Shown: positions 1-7,718, counted from the first letter of the stretch. The stretch: 29,048 bases of DNA from an uncultured Prevotellaceae bacterium (GCA_905210415.1 CAJLWM010000021.1:1-29048); one strand, 5' to 3'. Program-made: numbers and translations. Notes: a model not told the origin generated them from the letters alone.

Positions 1-129
1 CCGCAAAATACCACTTCAAAATCCTCTAACGCGTATTGCTAATTCAAGCAAAAGACGCCTTATAAAAATCGAAAGACACCAAGCAGTAGATAAATCTTAC
101 ATTAGGACCCAAATGAACGAATTTGGTTT
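1..129 (-). repeat. Copy E of the ~190-bp 3'-end repeat (diverged, cut by window edge)
   Basis: Read on the minus strand, this segment aligns with the complete copies at 9945, 15083 and 17284. The shared core, CTACTGCTTGGTGTCTTTCG here (plus positions 70-89), is followed by a TATAAGGC block as in the others. The outer inverted-repeat end lies at about 118-129 and touches the stop codon of the symporter gene, so the copy begins where that gene ends and runs in the same direction. The half near the window start is more diverged, and the far inverted repeat lies outside the window. Confidence 0.7.
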
Positions 130-1561
130 ACGCAGGTTGTGTTATTTTGGCTGGATGAGAGAAAGCGTAGAGGGCTGCGAAGGTGAGTGCGCCGTTGAGC
201 AGTAATAGTTCGTAACCGAATGTATAGCCGAAGAGCGTGGATGTGGCGTATGAGATGCCGTAGCATGCCACTGGCGCTGCTATGGCGATGATTGGCGACA
301 GTTTGTCGTTAGGCATCCTCTTGGTGAACAGGCCAAATGCGAATAGGCCAAGCAATGGGCCGTAGGTGTAAGAAACTATAGTGTATATAGCGTCAATCAA
401 CGATGTGGAATTGACATAGCGGAATAGTAGGATGAAACCGATGAATGCTGCACACATCACAAAGTGGGTGCGGCGGCGCAGTGGCTCGTCGTGAGGTTTC
501 TGTCGAATGTCGATGCAGTAGCTTGTGGTGAGCGATGTCAGAGCCGAGTCGGCGCTTGAGAATGATGCTGCCACGATGCCGAGGGTGAATAGGATAAGAG
601 TCGGAGTGCCAAGGCTGCCATTGGCGGCAAACATTGGCAGCAGAGAGTCGGACGATTGTGGAAGCGCTATGCCTTGCTTATCGCAAAGCATGGTGAGCAA
701 AACACCCAGTGCTAAAAACAGCAGATTCACTGGCACGAATGCGAGACCATAGCTGCACATATCGGCTTGTGCCTCGCGAAGGTTGCGGCAAGTGAGGTTT
801 TTTTGCATCATATCTTGGTCAAGGCCAGTCATCACCACCACGATGAAAGCACCGCTGATAAATTGTTTCCAAAAGTTCTGACGCGATATCCAATCGTCGA
901 ACACAAACATTTGGCTAAGAGGGCGTTGCGATATGGCTGTAACGGCTTGACTTGGAGTGAAATCGAGCGCCTTCATCACGTTGATTATGATCAACACGAG
1001 AGCGGCGAGCATACAAGCCGTCTGTATGGAGTCGGTGAACACCAGCGTGCGAATGCCGCCTCGCCTGGTGTAAAGCCAGATGAGCAACACCATTATTGCC
1101 ACGGTGATAGGGAATGGTATGCCGTGAGGCGCGAACACAAATTCCTGAAGAATCATGCACACCACATAGAATTTCAGAGCAGCGCCTATGAGTTTGCTGC
1201 CAATGAAAAACGAGGCTCCCGTGAGATATGATTTGCGGCCAAGTCGTTGCCCCAGATAAGAATAGATGGTGGTGAGATGCAGGCGATAGTAGAGAGGCAG
1301 CAAAATGAAGGCAACGGCTGCATAGCCGAGAATGAAGCCTAAGCATGTCTGCATATATGTCATCTGTGAATGGAGCACCATGCCGGGGACGCTAACAAAC
1401 GTGATACCCGATATGGATGCGCCAATCATGCCGAAAGCCACCATATACCATGGCGATTGGCGTTTAGCGTTGAAAAAGGTGTCGTTGCCAGAGCGCTTCC
1501 CTGTGAGAGTGCTCACCGCGTAGAGAAGCACGAAGTATAGTAGAACTACTGTTATAATCAT
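128..1561 (-). CDS. Sodium/solute symporter (SSS family)
   Basis: Predicted inner-membrane secondary transporter that couples uptake of an organic solute to the sodium gradient. The 477-residue product is almost entirely hydrophobic, with roughly 12-13 membrane segments, and matches the usual length of Bacteroidetes SSS proteins. The segment GIVAASFSSADSALTSLTTS near residue 335 is the typical SSS helix with the Ser/Ser pair that helps form the Na2 sodium site. The N-terminal stretch around FFNAKRQSPWYMVAFGMIG is also characteristic. The substrate cannot be told from sequence; no catabolic genes are adjacent. The start 50 nt after the murI stop on the same strand suggests co-transcription with murI. 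No terminator hairpin is visible downstream; instead repeat copy E begins at the stop codon. Confidence 0.88.
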   Translation of the reverse strand: MIITVVLLYFVLLYAVSTLTGKRSGNDTFFNAKRQSPWYMVAFGMIGASISGITFVSVPGMVLHSQMTYMQTCLGFILGYAAVAFILLPLYYRLHLTTIYSYLGQRLGRKSYLTGASFFIGSKLIGAALKFYVVCMILQEFVFAPHGIPFPITVAIMVLLIWLYTRRGGIRTLVFTDSIQTACMLAALVLIIINVMKALDFTPSQAVTAISQRPLSQMFVFDDWISRQNFWKQFISGAFIVVVMTGLDQDMMQKNLTCRNLREAQADMCSYGLAFVPVNLLFLALGVLLTMLCDKQGIALPQSSDSLLPMFAANGSLGTPTLILFTLGIVAASFSSADSALTSLTTSYCIDIRQKPHDEPLRRRTHFVMCAAFIGFILLFRYVNSTSLIDAIYTIVSYTYGPLLGLFAFGLFTKRMPNDKLSPIIAIAAPVACYGISYATSTLFGYTFGYELLLLNGALTFAALYAFSHPAKITQPA

Positions 1562-1611
1562 TTTTTTTGATTCTGATGAGTGTGCTTGATGCTTTGCAGA
1601 TGCGCACGGGG

Positions 1612-2445
1612 TTATAAATCAATGTGAGTCGGAGAAATGCTTTCGCCAAGGAAAATAGATGCGAGGTCGCCAAATTTCTCAGCCGATTCGGTGGTGAGGT
1701 AATGGCACTCGCCGCCCTTGCTGATGCGGCAATCCATTTCGGGGTGACGCTGCAGATAGTCGGCAAGGCTGTCGGCCACAATAGGGCCTTGTTGCACCAC
1801 AGTGATATCCTTAGGCATATATTTTTTGATTTTCTCAAGCAGAAGAGGGTAGTGGGTGCAGCCGAGAATCACGCTGTCGATGTCGGCATCCTGCGAAAGG
1901 AGTTGCTCGATGTCTTTCTTTACGAAAAAGTCGGCTCCGTCGCCATCATATTCCTTATTTTCGATAAGAGGAACCCACATAGGGCATGCGTGGCCAAAGG
2001 TTTTGAAGCCTGGGTGCATTTTGTCGATTTCGATGTTGTATGATTGGCTTTGTATAGTGCCCGGAGTGCCGAAGATGCCGATGTGCCCGGAGTGAGATAT
2101 TTCGCCTATTTTCTCAACGGTAGGGCGGATAACGCCAAGCACGCGACGGTTAGGGTCGATGTTCGGTAGGTCTTTTTGCTGAATTGTGCGAAGAGCCTTT
2201 GCCGAAGCCGTGTTGCAGGCGAGAATCACTAATTGGCAACCGTGGTCGAATAAGTATTTCACTGCCTGAAGCGTGAATCGGTAAACAATATCGAACGAAC
2301 GAGAGCCATAAGGCGCGCGAGCGTTGTCGCCGAGAAAGAGATAGTCGTATTGAGGAAGCGCTTTGCGAATTTCCTTTAGGATAGTAAGACCTCCAAATCC
2401 GGAGTCAAAAACACCGATAGGTGAGTATTTTGTATTGCTTGACAT
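1612..2445 (-). CDS. murI: Glutamate racemase
   Basis: Cytoplasmic enzyme that interconverts L- and D-glutamate and supplies D-Glu for peptidoglycan. The 277-residue product fits the family. Seen in sequence: GVFDSGFGGLTIL near the N-terminus (the catalytic-acid/substrate loop), GDNARAPYGSRS, the first catalytic cysteine in LVILACNTASAKA and the second in VILGCTHYPLL; the Cys pair is the two-base racemisation machinery. The start at 2443-2445 (MSSNTKYSPIG) is chosen because the frame stays open upstream only into repeat DNA that holds the promoter. Upstream, a full promoter sits inside the palindromic repeat at 2470-2540. The symporter gene follows 50 nt downstream and may share the transcript. 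Confidence 0.97.
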   Translation of the reverse strand: MSSNTKYSPIGVFDSGFGGLTILKEIRKALPQYDYLFLGDNARAPYGSRSFDIVYRFTLQAVKYLFDHGCQLVILACNTASAKALRTIQQKDLPNIDPNRRVLGVIRPTVEKIGEISHSGHIGIFGTPGTIQSQSYNIEIDKMHPGFKTFGHACPMWVPLIENKEYDGDGADFFVKKDIEQLLSQDADIDSVILGCTHYPLLLEKIKKYMPKDITVVQQGPIVADSLADYLQRHPEMDCRISKGGECHYLTTESAEKFGDLASIFLGESISPTHIDL

Positions 2446-2471
2446 CGTGAAAATGTTTCTATTTATCGGTG

Positions 2472-2502
2472 CAAAGATAGTGCAAACGAGAGAAATAAGC
2501 AA
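2472..2502 (-). promoter_or_regulatory. murI promoter carried by a repeat
   Basis: On the minus strand there is TTG (plus 2500-2502), a 20-nt spacer and TATCTTTG (plus 2472-2479), matching the Bacteroidetes -33/-7 consensus. It lies inside a palindromic repeat whose close relative supplies the promoter at 8507-8537. Confidence 0.75.
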
Positions 2503-2559
2503 TCAAGCTCGCTTGAATTGCTATTTCCGAGTGCAGCCACCCGATTGAGCAGCGAGTGC

Positions 2560-2586
2560 AAAAAAGCAGATTTTCTGCTGTTTTTG
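2560..2586 (-). terminator. Terminator of the nucleotide-sugar operon (probably bidirectional)
   Basis: Six-bp hairpin AGCAGA/TCTGCT (2565-2570 and 2574-2579) is flanked by an A-tract on one side and a T-tract on the other, so it can act on either strand. On the minus strand it ends transcription from the aminotransferase gene before the murI promoter. Confidence 0.6.
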
Positions 2587-2711
2587 CCGAGTCGTGATTG
2601 AGGTCGGCGAAGCAATCTTATCTAACGATAGTGCAAACCGAGGGCAATGCAAAATGAAAGTAGTTTCATTTTTATTGCGGAGAAGCCGCCAATGTGAGGA
2701 TTGTTGCCTAA

Positions 2712-3839
2712 TCAGCATTCAAAGCCGTTGATGATCTGAGCAATCACTTCGGCGTCGGCAGCGGTGATTGGTTCGCCGATAGGCAGGCTCACTTCCTGGT
2801 TGGCAATGGTGGTTGCAACAGGCATAGATATATCGTGGTATTCGGCGTAGCAAGGTTGCATGAAAGGCGGAACGGTATAGTGTATGTCAGTTTCCACACC
2901 GTTAATCTTCAGATATTCTATGAAGTCGGCACGCTGCTCAATCAGGATAGGGTATTGATGCCACACTTGCTGCATATTGTGGAAGATGGCAGGAGTCTTC
3001 ACCAATGGATTTGTGATGTGCTGATTATATGCATTGGCTATGGCTTGGCGACGAGCCGTCTCGTGATTGAGATGGCGAAGCTTAATGCGGAGAATAGCTG
3101 CCTGTATCTCATCGATGCGGCAGTTTAGTCCGGCGTAGATGTTGTGGTAGCGAGTGTCGGCACCATAATTTGCCAATATTCTGATAGTTTTAGCCAACTC
3201 TTCGTCGTTGGTGGTTACGGCACCAGCATCGCCCATTGCTCCAAGATTTTTGGTTGGGTAGAAGCTTATGGCCGCTGCATTGCCAAGTCCGCCGGTGATG
3301 TTTGTGCCATTAATGCCGTTGCATTGAGCCTTGGCATTGATGGCCTGAGCATTATCCTCTATTGTGATTAGGTCGTAAGTTTCGGCTATTTGCTTGAGCG
3401 TTTCGTCCCAGCATGGAGTTCCGTAAAGATGCACCGGCATGATGGCGCGAGTGCGTGCGTTTATCACCTCTTCAATTTTTGTAGTATCGAGGTTAAGCGT
3501 GTTGATGTCGGCGTCGACAAAGCGCGGAATAAGACCATTGTCGGTGATTGCAAGCACCGAGGCGATGTAGGTGTTGGCTGGTACGATTATTTCGTCACCG
3601 TCGGCAAAGCGACCCAACTGCTTGTAGGCGCGAATGATAAGTCGCAGGGCGTCAAGACCGTTGCTTACAGCCACGCAATGCTTTGTGCCGCATAATGCAG
3701 CCATTTCCGACTCTAAAAAGGCAGTCTCTTCACCTCTAAGAAAACGACCCGAGTCAATCACTCGGCATACGGCCTCTTTGATTTCATCGGAATAGTGGTT
3801 TGTGGAGTATTTGAGATTCAGAAACTGGTATTTTTTCAT
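2712..3839 (-). CDS. DegT/DnrJ/EryC1/StrS-family sugar aminotransferase (FdtB-like)
   Basis: PLP-dependent transaminase of nucleotide-sugar synthesis, 375 residues, the family norm. Seen: GRFLRGEETAFLE near residue 31, CVAVSNGLDALRL (55-67), the cofactor loop EDNAQA (161-166) and the PLP lysine in SFYPTKNLGAMGD (Lys197). Family knowledge: paired with a WxcM/FdtA ketoisomerase, such enzymes aminate C3 of dTDP-3-keto-6-deoxyhexose to give dTDP-Fuc3N or Qui3N precursors. It is the last gene of a three-gene minus-strand operon, 26 nt after two ketoisomerase homologues, which supports a 3-amino sugar. No acetyltransferase, glycosyltransferase or rmlAB lies in the window, so the final sugar and its acceptor are unknown. 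Confidence 0.93.
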   Translation of the reverse strand: MKKYQFLNLKYSTNHYSDEIKEAVCRVIDSGRFLRGEETAFLESEMAALCGTKHCVAVSNGLDALRLIIRAYKQLGRFADGDEIIVPANTYIASVLAITDNGLIPRFVDADINTLNLDTTKIEEVINARTRAIMPVHLYGTPCWDETLKQIAETYDLITIEDNAQAINAKAQCNGINGTNITGGLGNAAAISFYPTKNLGAMGDAGAVTTNDEELAKTIRILANYGADTRYHNIYAGLNCRIDEIQAAILRIKLRHLNHETARRQAIANAYNQHITNPLVKTPAIFHNMQQVWHQYPILIEQRADFIEYLKINGVETDIHYTVPPFMQPCYAEYHDISMPVATTIANQEVSLPIGEPITAADAEVIAQIINGFEC

Positions 3840-3865
3840 ATATAATGAGTTTGTCGGTGGGGGGA

Positions 3866-4297
3866 TTACAATTTGTTTTTAGATTTCAGAAATGCTGAAT
3901 ATTGGCGGATGTAGTCGCTTTCGTCGTAGGGATGTGAAGCCAAGACCAGACACACTGCGCCAGAAGAGAAATTTTTCAGCGTCCGCCAGATGCCAGTGGT
4001 AATAAGCAACCCTTGGTTAGGGCGATTTAGTGTGACGCGGCGCGTGTTGCTACCGTCGTCGATAATCACGTCGAAGCTACCACTCACGGCAACCAAAAAT
4101 TCTTGGCATTCGGTGTGCGAGTGTCCGCCACGTTTTGCGCCAGCTGGTGCTTCGTAGAGATAATACACCCGTTGCACTTCGTAGGGGAGTTGGCCGCATC
4201 CTTCCACGCTGGTTGAGTAGCAAGCGTCGGGGGTGCGGACGGAATCAAGTTGTATGATTCGGCAGTTTTTTATTGTTGTGTCGTCGTTGCTATTCAT
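3866..4297 (-). CDS. WxcM/FdtA-like dTDP-sugar 3,4-ketoisomerase
   Basis: Small cupin-fold enzyme, 143 residues, predicted to convert dTDP-4-keto-6-deoxyglucose to the 3-keto isomer used by the downstream aminotransferase. Seen: RVYYLYEAPAGAKRGGHSH (residues 43-61) with both histidines (His59, His61) that are catalytic in FdtA/QdtA, then SGSFDVIIDDG, LNRPNQGL and GIWRTLKNFSSGAVCLVLAS, all hallmarks of the family. Whether the product is the galacto or gluco form (FdtA versus QdtA) cannot be decided by eye. The start overlaps the end of the upstream paralogue by 8 nt, implying translational coupling. Confidence 0.9.
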   Translation of the reverse strand: MNSNDDTTIKNCRIIQLDSVRTPDACYSTSVEGCGQLPYEVQRVYYLYEAPAGAKRGGHSHTECQEFLVAVSGSFDVIIDDGSNTRRVTLNRPNQGLLITTGIWRTLKNFSSGAVCLVLASHPYDESDYIRQYSAFLKSKNKL

Positions 4298-4700
4298 TGT
4301 GCTCAGGAGATATTAGTGAATTTTTGTCGTAGATATATTCTTCGGGGCAATCTTCGCCGGAAGATAATATCAGCAAAACGGTGTTGGTGGAAAAATTGCC
4401 GATAGAGCGCCATGTCATGGCAGGAAGCAACAGCGCTTGCGATGCGCATTGCAGATGGAATGCCTGCTCGCAATCACCGTCGCAGGTGGTGACATCGCAA
4501 CTGCCCGATAGTGCAACAATCAATTGGTTTTGCGTGCGCAAGGCATACCCATTCTGGCTGCTGCCACTTGGCATACCGTATATCCAGCGGGTGTGCTTGA
4601 TGGCGAAAGGCAACTGCTTGAAGTTCTCAATCACCGATAGGCTGCCACGCGAATCGTATATTTTAGGGAACTCTATGATATTTGCTTTGGTATTTTCCAC
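4290..4700 (-). CDS. WxcM/FdtA-like cupin with altered active site
   Basis: Paralogue of the downstream ketoisomerase, 136 residues, first gene of the operon. The fold markers are present: SRGSLSVIENFKQLPF (residues 17-32), RWIYGMPSG, ALSGSCDV, TWRSIGNFSTNTVLLILSSG. At the active-site loop, where the paralogue has RGGHSH, this protein has QNGYAL, so the two catalytic histidines are Tyr52 and Leu54. I infer that it is not an FdtA-type isomerase by itself; it could be a non-catalytic partner in a hetero-oligomer, a binding protein, or an enzyme of changed specificity. Overlap with the next gene argues for coordinated stoichiometry. A promoter candidate and a palindrome lie just upstream. Confidence 0.85.
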   Translation of the reverse strand: MENTKANIIEFPKIYDSRGSLSVIENFKQLPFAIKHTRWIYGMPSGSSQNGYALRTQNQLIVALSGSCDVTTCDGDCEQAFHLQCASQALLLPAMTWRSIGNFSTNTVLLILSSGEDCPEEYIYDKNSLISPEHNE

Positions 4701-4722
4701 TATTCGTATTTAATTTGTCGTT

Positions 4723-4749
4723 TAACCCGAATCGGGTATAACAAAATTA
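4723..4749 (-). promoter_or_regulatory. Promoter candidate and palindrome upstream of nucleotide-sugar operon
   Basis: The minus strand reads TAATTTTG at plus 4742-4749, a fit to TAnnTTTG; no convincing -33 box is visible. Just downstream lies the palindrome ACCCGAATCGGGT (4725-4737), placed where an operator would lie, at or after the expected transcript start. Confidence 0.45.
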
Positions 4750-4782
4750 CTGAAAAATGATGAGAAAATGGCAGATTTAGGG

Positions 4783-4815
4783 AAAAAAGAAAAGCGAACC
4801 GTGAGGTCCGCTTTT
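4783..4815 (-). terminator. tsf terminator
   Basis: On the minus strand, arms AAAAGCGGACC (plus 4805-4815) and GGTTCGCTTTT (plus 4790-4800) form an 11-bp stem with one internal mismatch and loop TCAC, followed by a run rich in T. It lies 25 nt after the tsf stop. Confidence 0.85.
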
Positions 4816-4840
4816 CAATATATTGATTTGTTGATTAAAA

Positions 4841-5833
4841 TCAATTGTCAGCGTTAAGGTTAACGCGCTTGAAAGAAGTAACTACGAGATCCTTGTCGAT
4901 CTTTTGGAGGAAAGCAGAAACTGTTTCCTTAGTGTCGCCAAGTTCTTGTTCCATGAGGACGTTGTCCTTGAAGAACTTGTTAAGACGACCCTTAGCGATG
5001 TTTTGGATCATAGCTTCAGGCATGTTAGCAGCCTTTTCAGCAGCAGTCTTTTCCTTGATTTCGCGAGCCTTAGTAGCTTCTTCCTCGGTAAGCCAGCCCT
5101 TGTTGATGTTAGAAGCGATGTGGTCTTCGCTGTCAACCAAGTTAGGATTCAAACCAGCCTTAGTGAGAGCGTTGTCAACAGCCTTCTTAACGAGTTCGAG
5201 CTTAGTCTTATCGATAGCAGCAACCAATTCTTGTTGCTTAACAGTTTCAGGAACTTCGTCAACGTTAACAGCAACTGGGTTCATAGAAGCAACTTGCAAA
5301 GCGATTTCGCGAGTGGCTTCGTCAGAAGCGTCGTCCTTGTTGAAGCCAACGATAGTAGCGAGCTTGCCGTTGAAGTGGTTGTAAGCGACAACCTTAGCAG
5401 CTTCGATAGCTTCGTAAGCACCGATTTCCATCTTTTCACCAGTCTTACCAGTCTCTTCAACGATAAGTTCAGCGATAGTGCGATCGCCAAGCTTGATAGC
5501 CTTGAGTTCATCGATGTTTTGAGCCTTGTTGGCAAGAGCAGCTTCGAGGATTTGGTTAGCAAGAGCCTTGAAACCATCAGTGTTAGCAACGAAGTCAGTT
5601 TCGCACTTGAGAGAAACTACAGCAGCGAAAGTGCCGTTAGTTCCAGCGATAGCGCGACCTTCAGAAGCGTCGCGGTCTTCACGCTTAGCAGCGATAGCAA
5701 GACCTTTCTTACGGATGATTTCGATAGCTGCATCGATGTCGTTGTTGGTTTCTACAAGAGCCTTCTTGCAGTCCATAATGCCAGCACCGGTCATCTTACG
5801 GAGTTTATTAATATCAGCGATTGTAACTGCCAT
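4841..5833 (-). CDS. tsf: Elongation factor Ts
   Basis: Guanine-nucleotide exchange factor that recycles EF-Tu-GDP. The 330-residue product starts MAVTIADINKLRKMTGAGIM, the N-terminal UBA-like helix block contacting EF-Tu, and carries LKCETDFVAN (residues 75-84), the core motif that inserts into EF-Tu and displaces the nucleotide. It is longer than E. coli EF-Ts (283 residues), as I recall is usual in Bacteroidetes. It lies 43 nt downstream of rpsB in the classic rpsB-tsf pair and ends at a strong terminator. Codon choice is highly biased (long runs of preferred codons), which fits high expression and explains the long spurious open frames on the opposite strand. Confidence 0.98.
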   Translation of the reverse strand: MAVTIADINKLRKMTGAGIMDCKKALVETNNDIDAAIEIIRKKGLAIAAKREDRDASEGRAIAGTNGTFAAVVSLKCETDFVANTDGFKALANQILEAALANKAQNIDELKAIKLGDRTIAELIVEETGKTGEKMEIGAYEAIEAAKVVAYNHFNGKLATIVGFNKDDASDEATREIALQVASMNPVAVNVDEVPETVKQQELVAAIDKTKLELVKKAVDNALTKAGLNPNLVDSEDHIASNINKGWLTEEEATKAREIKEKTAAEKAANMPEAMIQNIAKGRLNKFFKDNVLMEQELGDTKETVSAFLQKIDKDLVVTSFKRVNLNADN

Positions 5834-5876
5834 ATCCTAATGTTGTTTTGTTTTTGTGTGGATAATAGATGATTAA

Positions 5877-6695
5877 TTATTTTTCAGCAGGAGCTTCTGT
5901 AGCTTCAGCAGCAGGAGCGGCGGCAGCAGTCTTGCGACCGATGCGAGCGCGCTTTGGCTTTTGAACTACTTCTTCACCTTCTTCGTCCTTGTTGTCAACC
6001 TTTTCAACCTTGCGTTCTTCAAGACCTTCTTGCATAGCAGCGCAAAGAGCATCGAGGATAAGTTCGATAGACTTAGAAGCGTCGTCGTTAGCAGGAATTA
6101 CGAAGTCGATGTTGTCAGGGTTGCTGTTGGTGTCAACGATACCAAATACAGGGATACCAAGACGGTTAGCTTCAGCGATAGCGATGTGTTCCTTCAATAC
6201 GTCAACAACGAAAAGGGCAGATGGGAGACGGTTAAGGTCAGCGATGCTGCCGAGGTTCTTTTCGAGTTTAGCGCGTTGACGAGTGATTTGGAGTTTTTCG
6301 CGCTTTGAGAGGTTATCGAAAGTGCCATCCTTAGTCATCTTGTCGATTGCAGCCATCTTCTTGATAGCTTTGCGGATGGTAGGGAAGTTGGTAAGCATAC
6401 CGCCTGGCCAGCGTTCGATAACGTATGGCATACCAACTGAAGAAGCCTTGTCGGCAATTACTTGCTTCGCTTGCTTCTTAGTTGCAACGAAAAGCACGCG
6501 CTTTCCTGATTTTGCTATGTTCTTCAAAGCATTTGCTGCTTCTTCGATCTTAGCTTGTGTCTTATATAAGTCAATGATGTGGATACCATTGCGCTCCATG
6601 AAAATGTAAGGAGCCATTGCAGGATTCCATTTTCTCTTAAGGTGTCCGAAGTGACATCCTGCTTCAAGTAGTTGTTCAAAACTTGGTGTTGCCAT
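5877..6695 (-). CDS. rpsB: 30S ribosomal protein S2
   Basis: Small-subunit protein on the back of the 30S head/body junction. The 272-residue product has the S2 signatures LLEAGCHFGHLKRKWNPAMAPYIF near the N-terminus (residues 10-33), RWPGGMLTNFPTIRKAIKK, and IPVFGIVDTNSNPDNIDFVIPANDDA. The last 45 or so residues form a charged then Ala/Pro-rich tail (APAAEATEAPAEK), common in Bacteroidetes S2 and probably disordered. The gene is followed by tsf after 43 nt. Its leader after rpsI holds a bipartite hairpin, annotated separately, that may be an S2 autoregulatory site. Confidence 0.98.
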   Translation of the reverse strand: MATPSFEQLLEAGCHFGHLKRKWNPAMAPYIFMERNGIHIIDLYKTQAKIEEAANALKNIAKSGKRVLFVATKKQAKQVIADKASSVGMPYVIERWPGGMLTNFPTIRKAIKKMAAIDKMTKDGTFDNLSKREKLQITRQRAKLEKNLGSIADLNRLPSALFVVDVLKEHIAIAEANRLGIPVFGIVDTNSNPDNIDFVIPANDDASKSIELILDALCAAMQEGLEERKVEKVDNKDEEGEEVVQKPKRARIGRKTAAAAPAAEATEAPAEK

Positions 6696-6741
6696 TTTTG
6701 TTTTTTGTTTTTTTGTTGTTTACTTTCGTTTTTTTAAATCA

Positions 6742-6788
6742 ATTGTATGGTAGCCACCGGCACTCTCGTGCGTGAGAGTCCATACAAT
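6742..6788 (-). promoter_or_regulatory. Candidate rpsB leader hairpin (S2 autoregulation?)
   Basis: In the 147-nt gap between rpsI and rpsB, outer arms ATTGTATGG (6742-6750) and CCATACAAT (6780-6788) pair perfectly over 9 bp and enclose an inner 6-bp stem ACTCTC/GAGAGT (6762-6767, 6774-6779) plus an unpaired GC-rich strand. No U-tract follows on the minus strand, so it is not a simple terminator. The position before rpsB suggests an r-protein leader; the ligand is inferred. Confidence 0.5.
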
Positions 6789-6842
6789 TTCGATACTAAA
6801 CTCGCTATCCAGTAAAGCGTATAATATAATAATGTGTAAATA

Positions 6843-7229
6843 TTAACGCTTGCTGAATTGGAATCTCTTGCGTGCCTTTGGTTGACCTGGCTTCTTACGT
6901 TCAACAGAACGTGGGTCGCGGGTCATGAAACCTTCAGCGCGGAGGACAGCCTTGTCGTCAGCATTGATCTTAACCAATGCGCGAGCGATAGCGAGACGAA
7001 GAGCTTCTGCTTGGCCCTTATAACCGCCACCTACAAGGTTTACATTAATATCATATTTCTCAGCTACTTCAAGCTTGTTAAGAGGTTGCTTAACAATGAA
7101 TTGAAGAATTGAAGATGGGAAATATGTTTCCAAAGAACGTTTGTTGACTGTGATTTTGCCTTCGCCTTCAGTAACGAATACGCGAGCAACAGCTGCTTTA
7201 CGACGGCCTACTGCATTAATTTTTTCCAT
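6843..7229 (-). CDS. rpsI: 30S ribosomal protein S9
   Basis: Small-subunit protein whose C-terminal tail reaches the P-site tRNA. The 128-residue product begins MEKINAVGRRKAAVARVF, has the S9 signature VGGGYKGQAEALRLAIARAL (residues 66-85) and ends in the invariant basic tail RKRFQFSKR. It starts 9 nt after rplM, the universal rplM-rpsI pair, so the two are translated from one message. A 147-nt structured gap then precedes rpsB. Confidence 0.98.
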   Translation of the reverse strand: MEKINAVGRRKAAVARVFVTEGEGKITVNKRSLETYFPSSILQFIVKQPLNKLEVAEKYDINVNLVGGGYKGQAEALRLAIARALVKINADDKAVLRAEGFMTRDPRSVERKKPGQPKARKRFQFSKR

Positions 7230-7238
7230 ACTTCAATA

Positions 7239-7718
7239 TTATTTGAGGGTGTTGATGTCGATTACTTTTGGGTTTTGTGCTGCGTGTGGGTGCTCGCTTC
7301 CGTTGTAAACGTGAAGGTTCTTGATGATTTGAGCGCCGAGACGATTCTTAGGGAGCATACCCTTAACCACCTTTACATACAATGGGTGAATGCCAACCTT
7401 GATGTGCTTGTTGAGCGACTTAGCCATAAGGATGCGTGGAGTAGCGCAACGTTGACCACCAGGATAGCCAGTGTAAGAAAGATATTCACGATCGTCCCAC
7501 TTGCTGCCAGTGAGCTTTACTTTGTCAGCGTTGATGATGATAACATTGTCACCACAGTCAACGTGAGGAGTGTAGCATGGCTTGTACTTACCACGCAAAA
7601 TTTTTGCGACCTTTGTGCAAAGGCGACCCAAAACTTGATCGGTAGCATCGATTACCACCCATTCTTTTTGAGTTGTTTCGGCATTAGCCGAGATTGTTTT
7701 GTAACTTAAAGTATCCAC
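7239..7718 (-). CDS. rplM: 50S ribosomal protein L13 (GTG start)
   Basis: Early-assembly large-subunit protein. The 159-residue product contains KEWVVIDATDQVLGRLCTKVA (about residues 18-38), HVDCGDNVIIINADKVKLTG and LPKNRLGAQIIKNLHVYNGSEHPH, all L13 hallmarks. The start codon is GTG at plus 7716-7718: the coding frame upstream has no ATG, and the N-terminal MDTLSYKTISA agrees with Bacteroidetes L13. It is the first gene of rplM-rpsI-rpsB-tsf. A near-perfect promoter lies 113 nt upstream and the leader can form a hairpin. Confidence 0.97.
   Translation of the reverse strand: MDTLSYKTISANAETTQKEWVVIDATDQVLGRLCTKVAKILRGKYKPCYTPHVDCGDNVIIINADKVKLTGSKWDDREYLSYTGYPGGQRCATPRILMAKSLNKHIKVGIHPLYVKVVKGMLPKNRLGAQIIKNLHVYNGSEHPHAAQNPKVIDINTLK

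Larger units (their letters stand above)
2470..2700. repeat. Palindromic promoter-bearing repeat, locus 1
   Basis: The unit beginning GCAAAGATAGTGCAAACGAG at 2471 is almost identical to 8506 onward, and the block ending in CCGAGTGCAGCC near 2538 corresponds to CCGAGTGTAGCC near 8575. A second unit begins at about 2627 (CGATAGTGCAAACCGAGGGC) and contains a long hairpin at 2644-2678 whose arms are GCAAT..AAAATGAAA and TTTCATTTT.ATTGC. Units of this type are, to my knowledge, common between genes in Bacteroides and Prevotella-like genomes. The 266-nt gap between murI and the aminotransferase gene is filled by these units plus a terminator. Confidence 0.65.

Noticed and set aside
4904..5872. Long open frame (322 codons) on the plus strand opposite tsf
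   Set aside because: Produced by strong codon bias of tsf on the other strand; Ser/Leu/Val-rich low-complexity product, no start signals, and tsf is certain. The same holds for frames opposite rpsB, pta, ackA and glyS.
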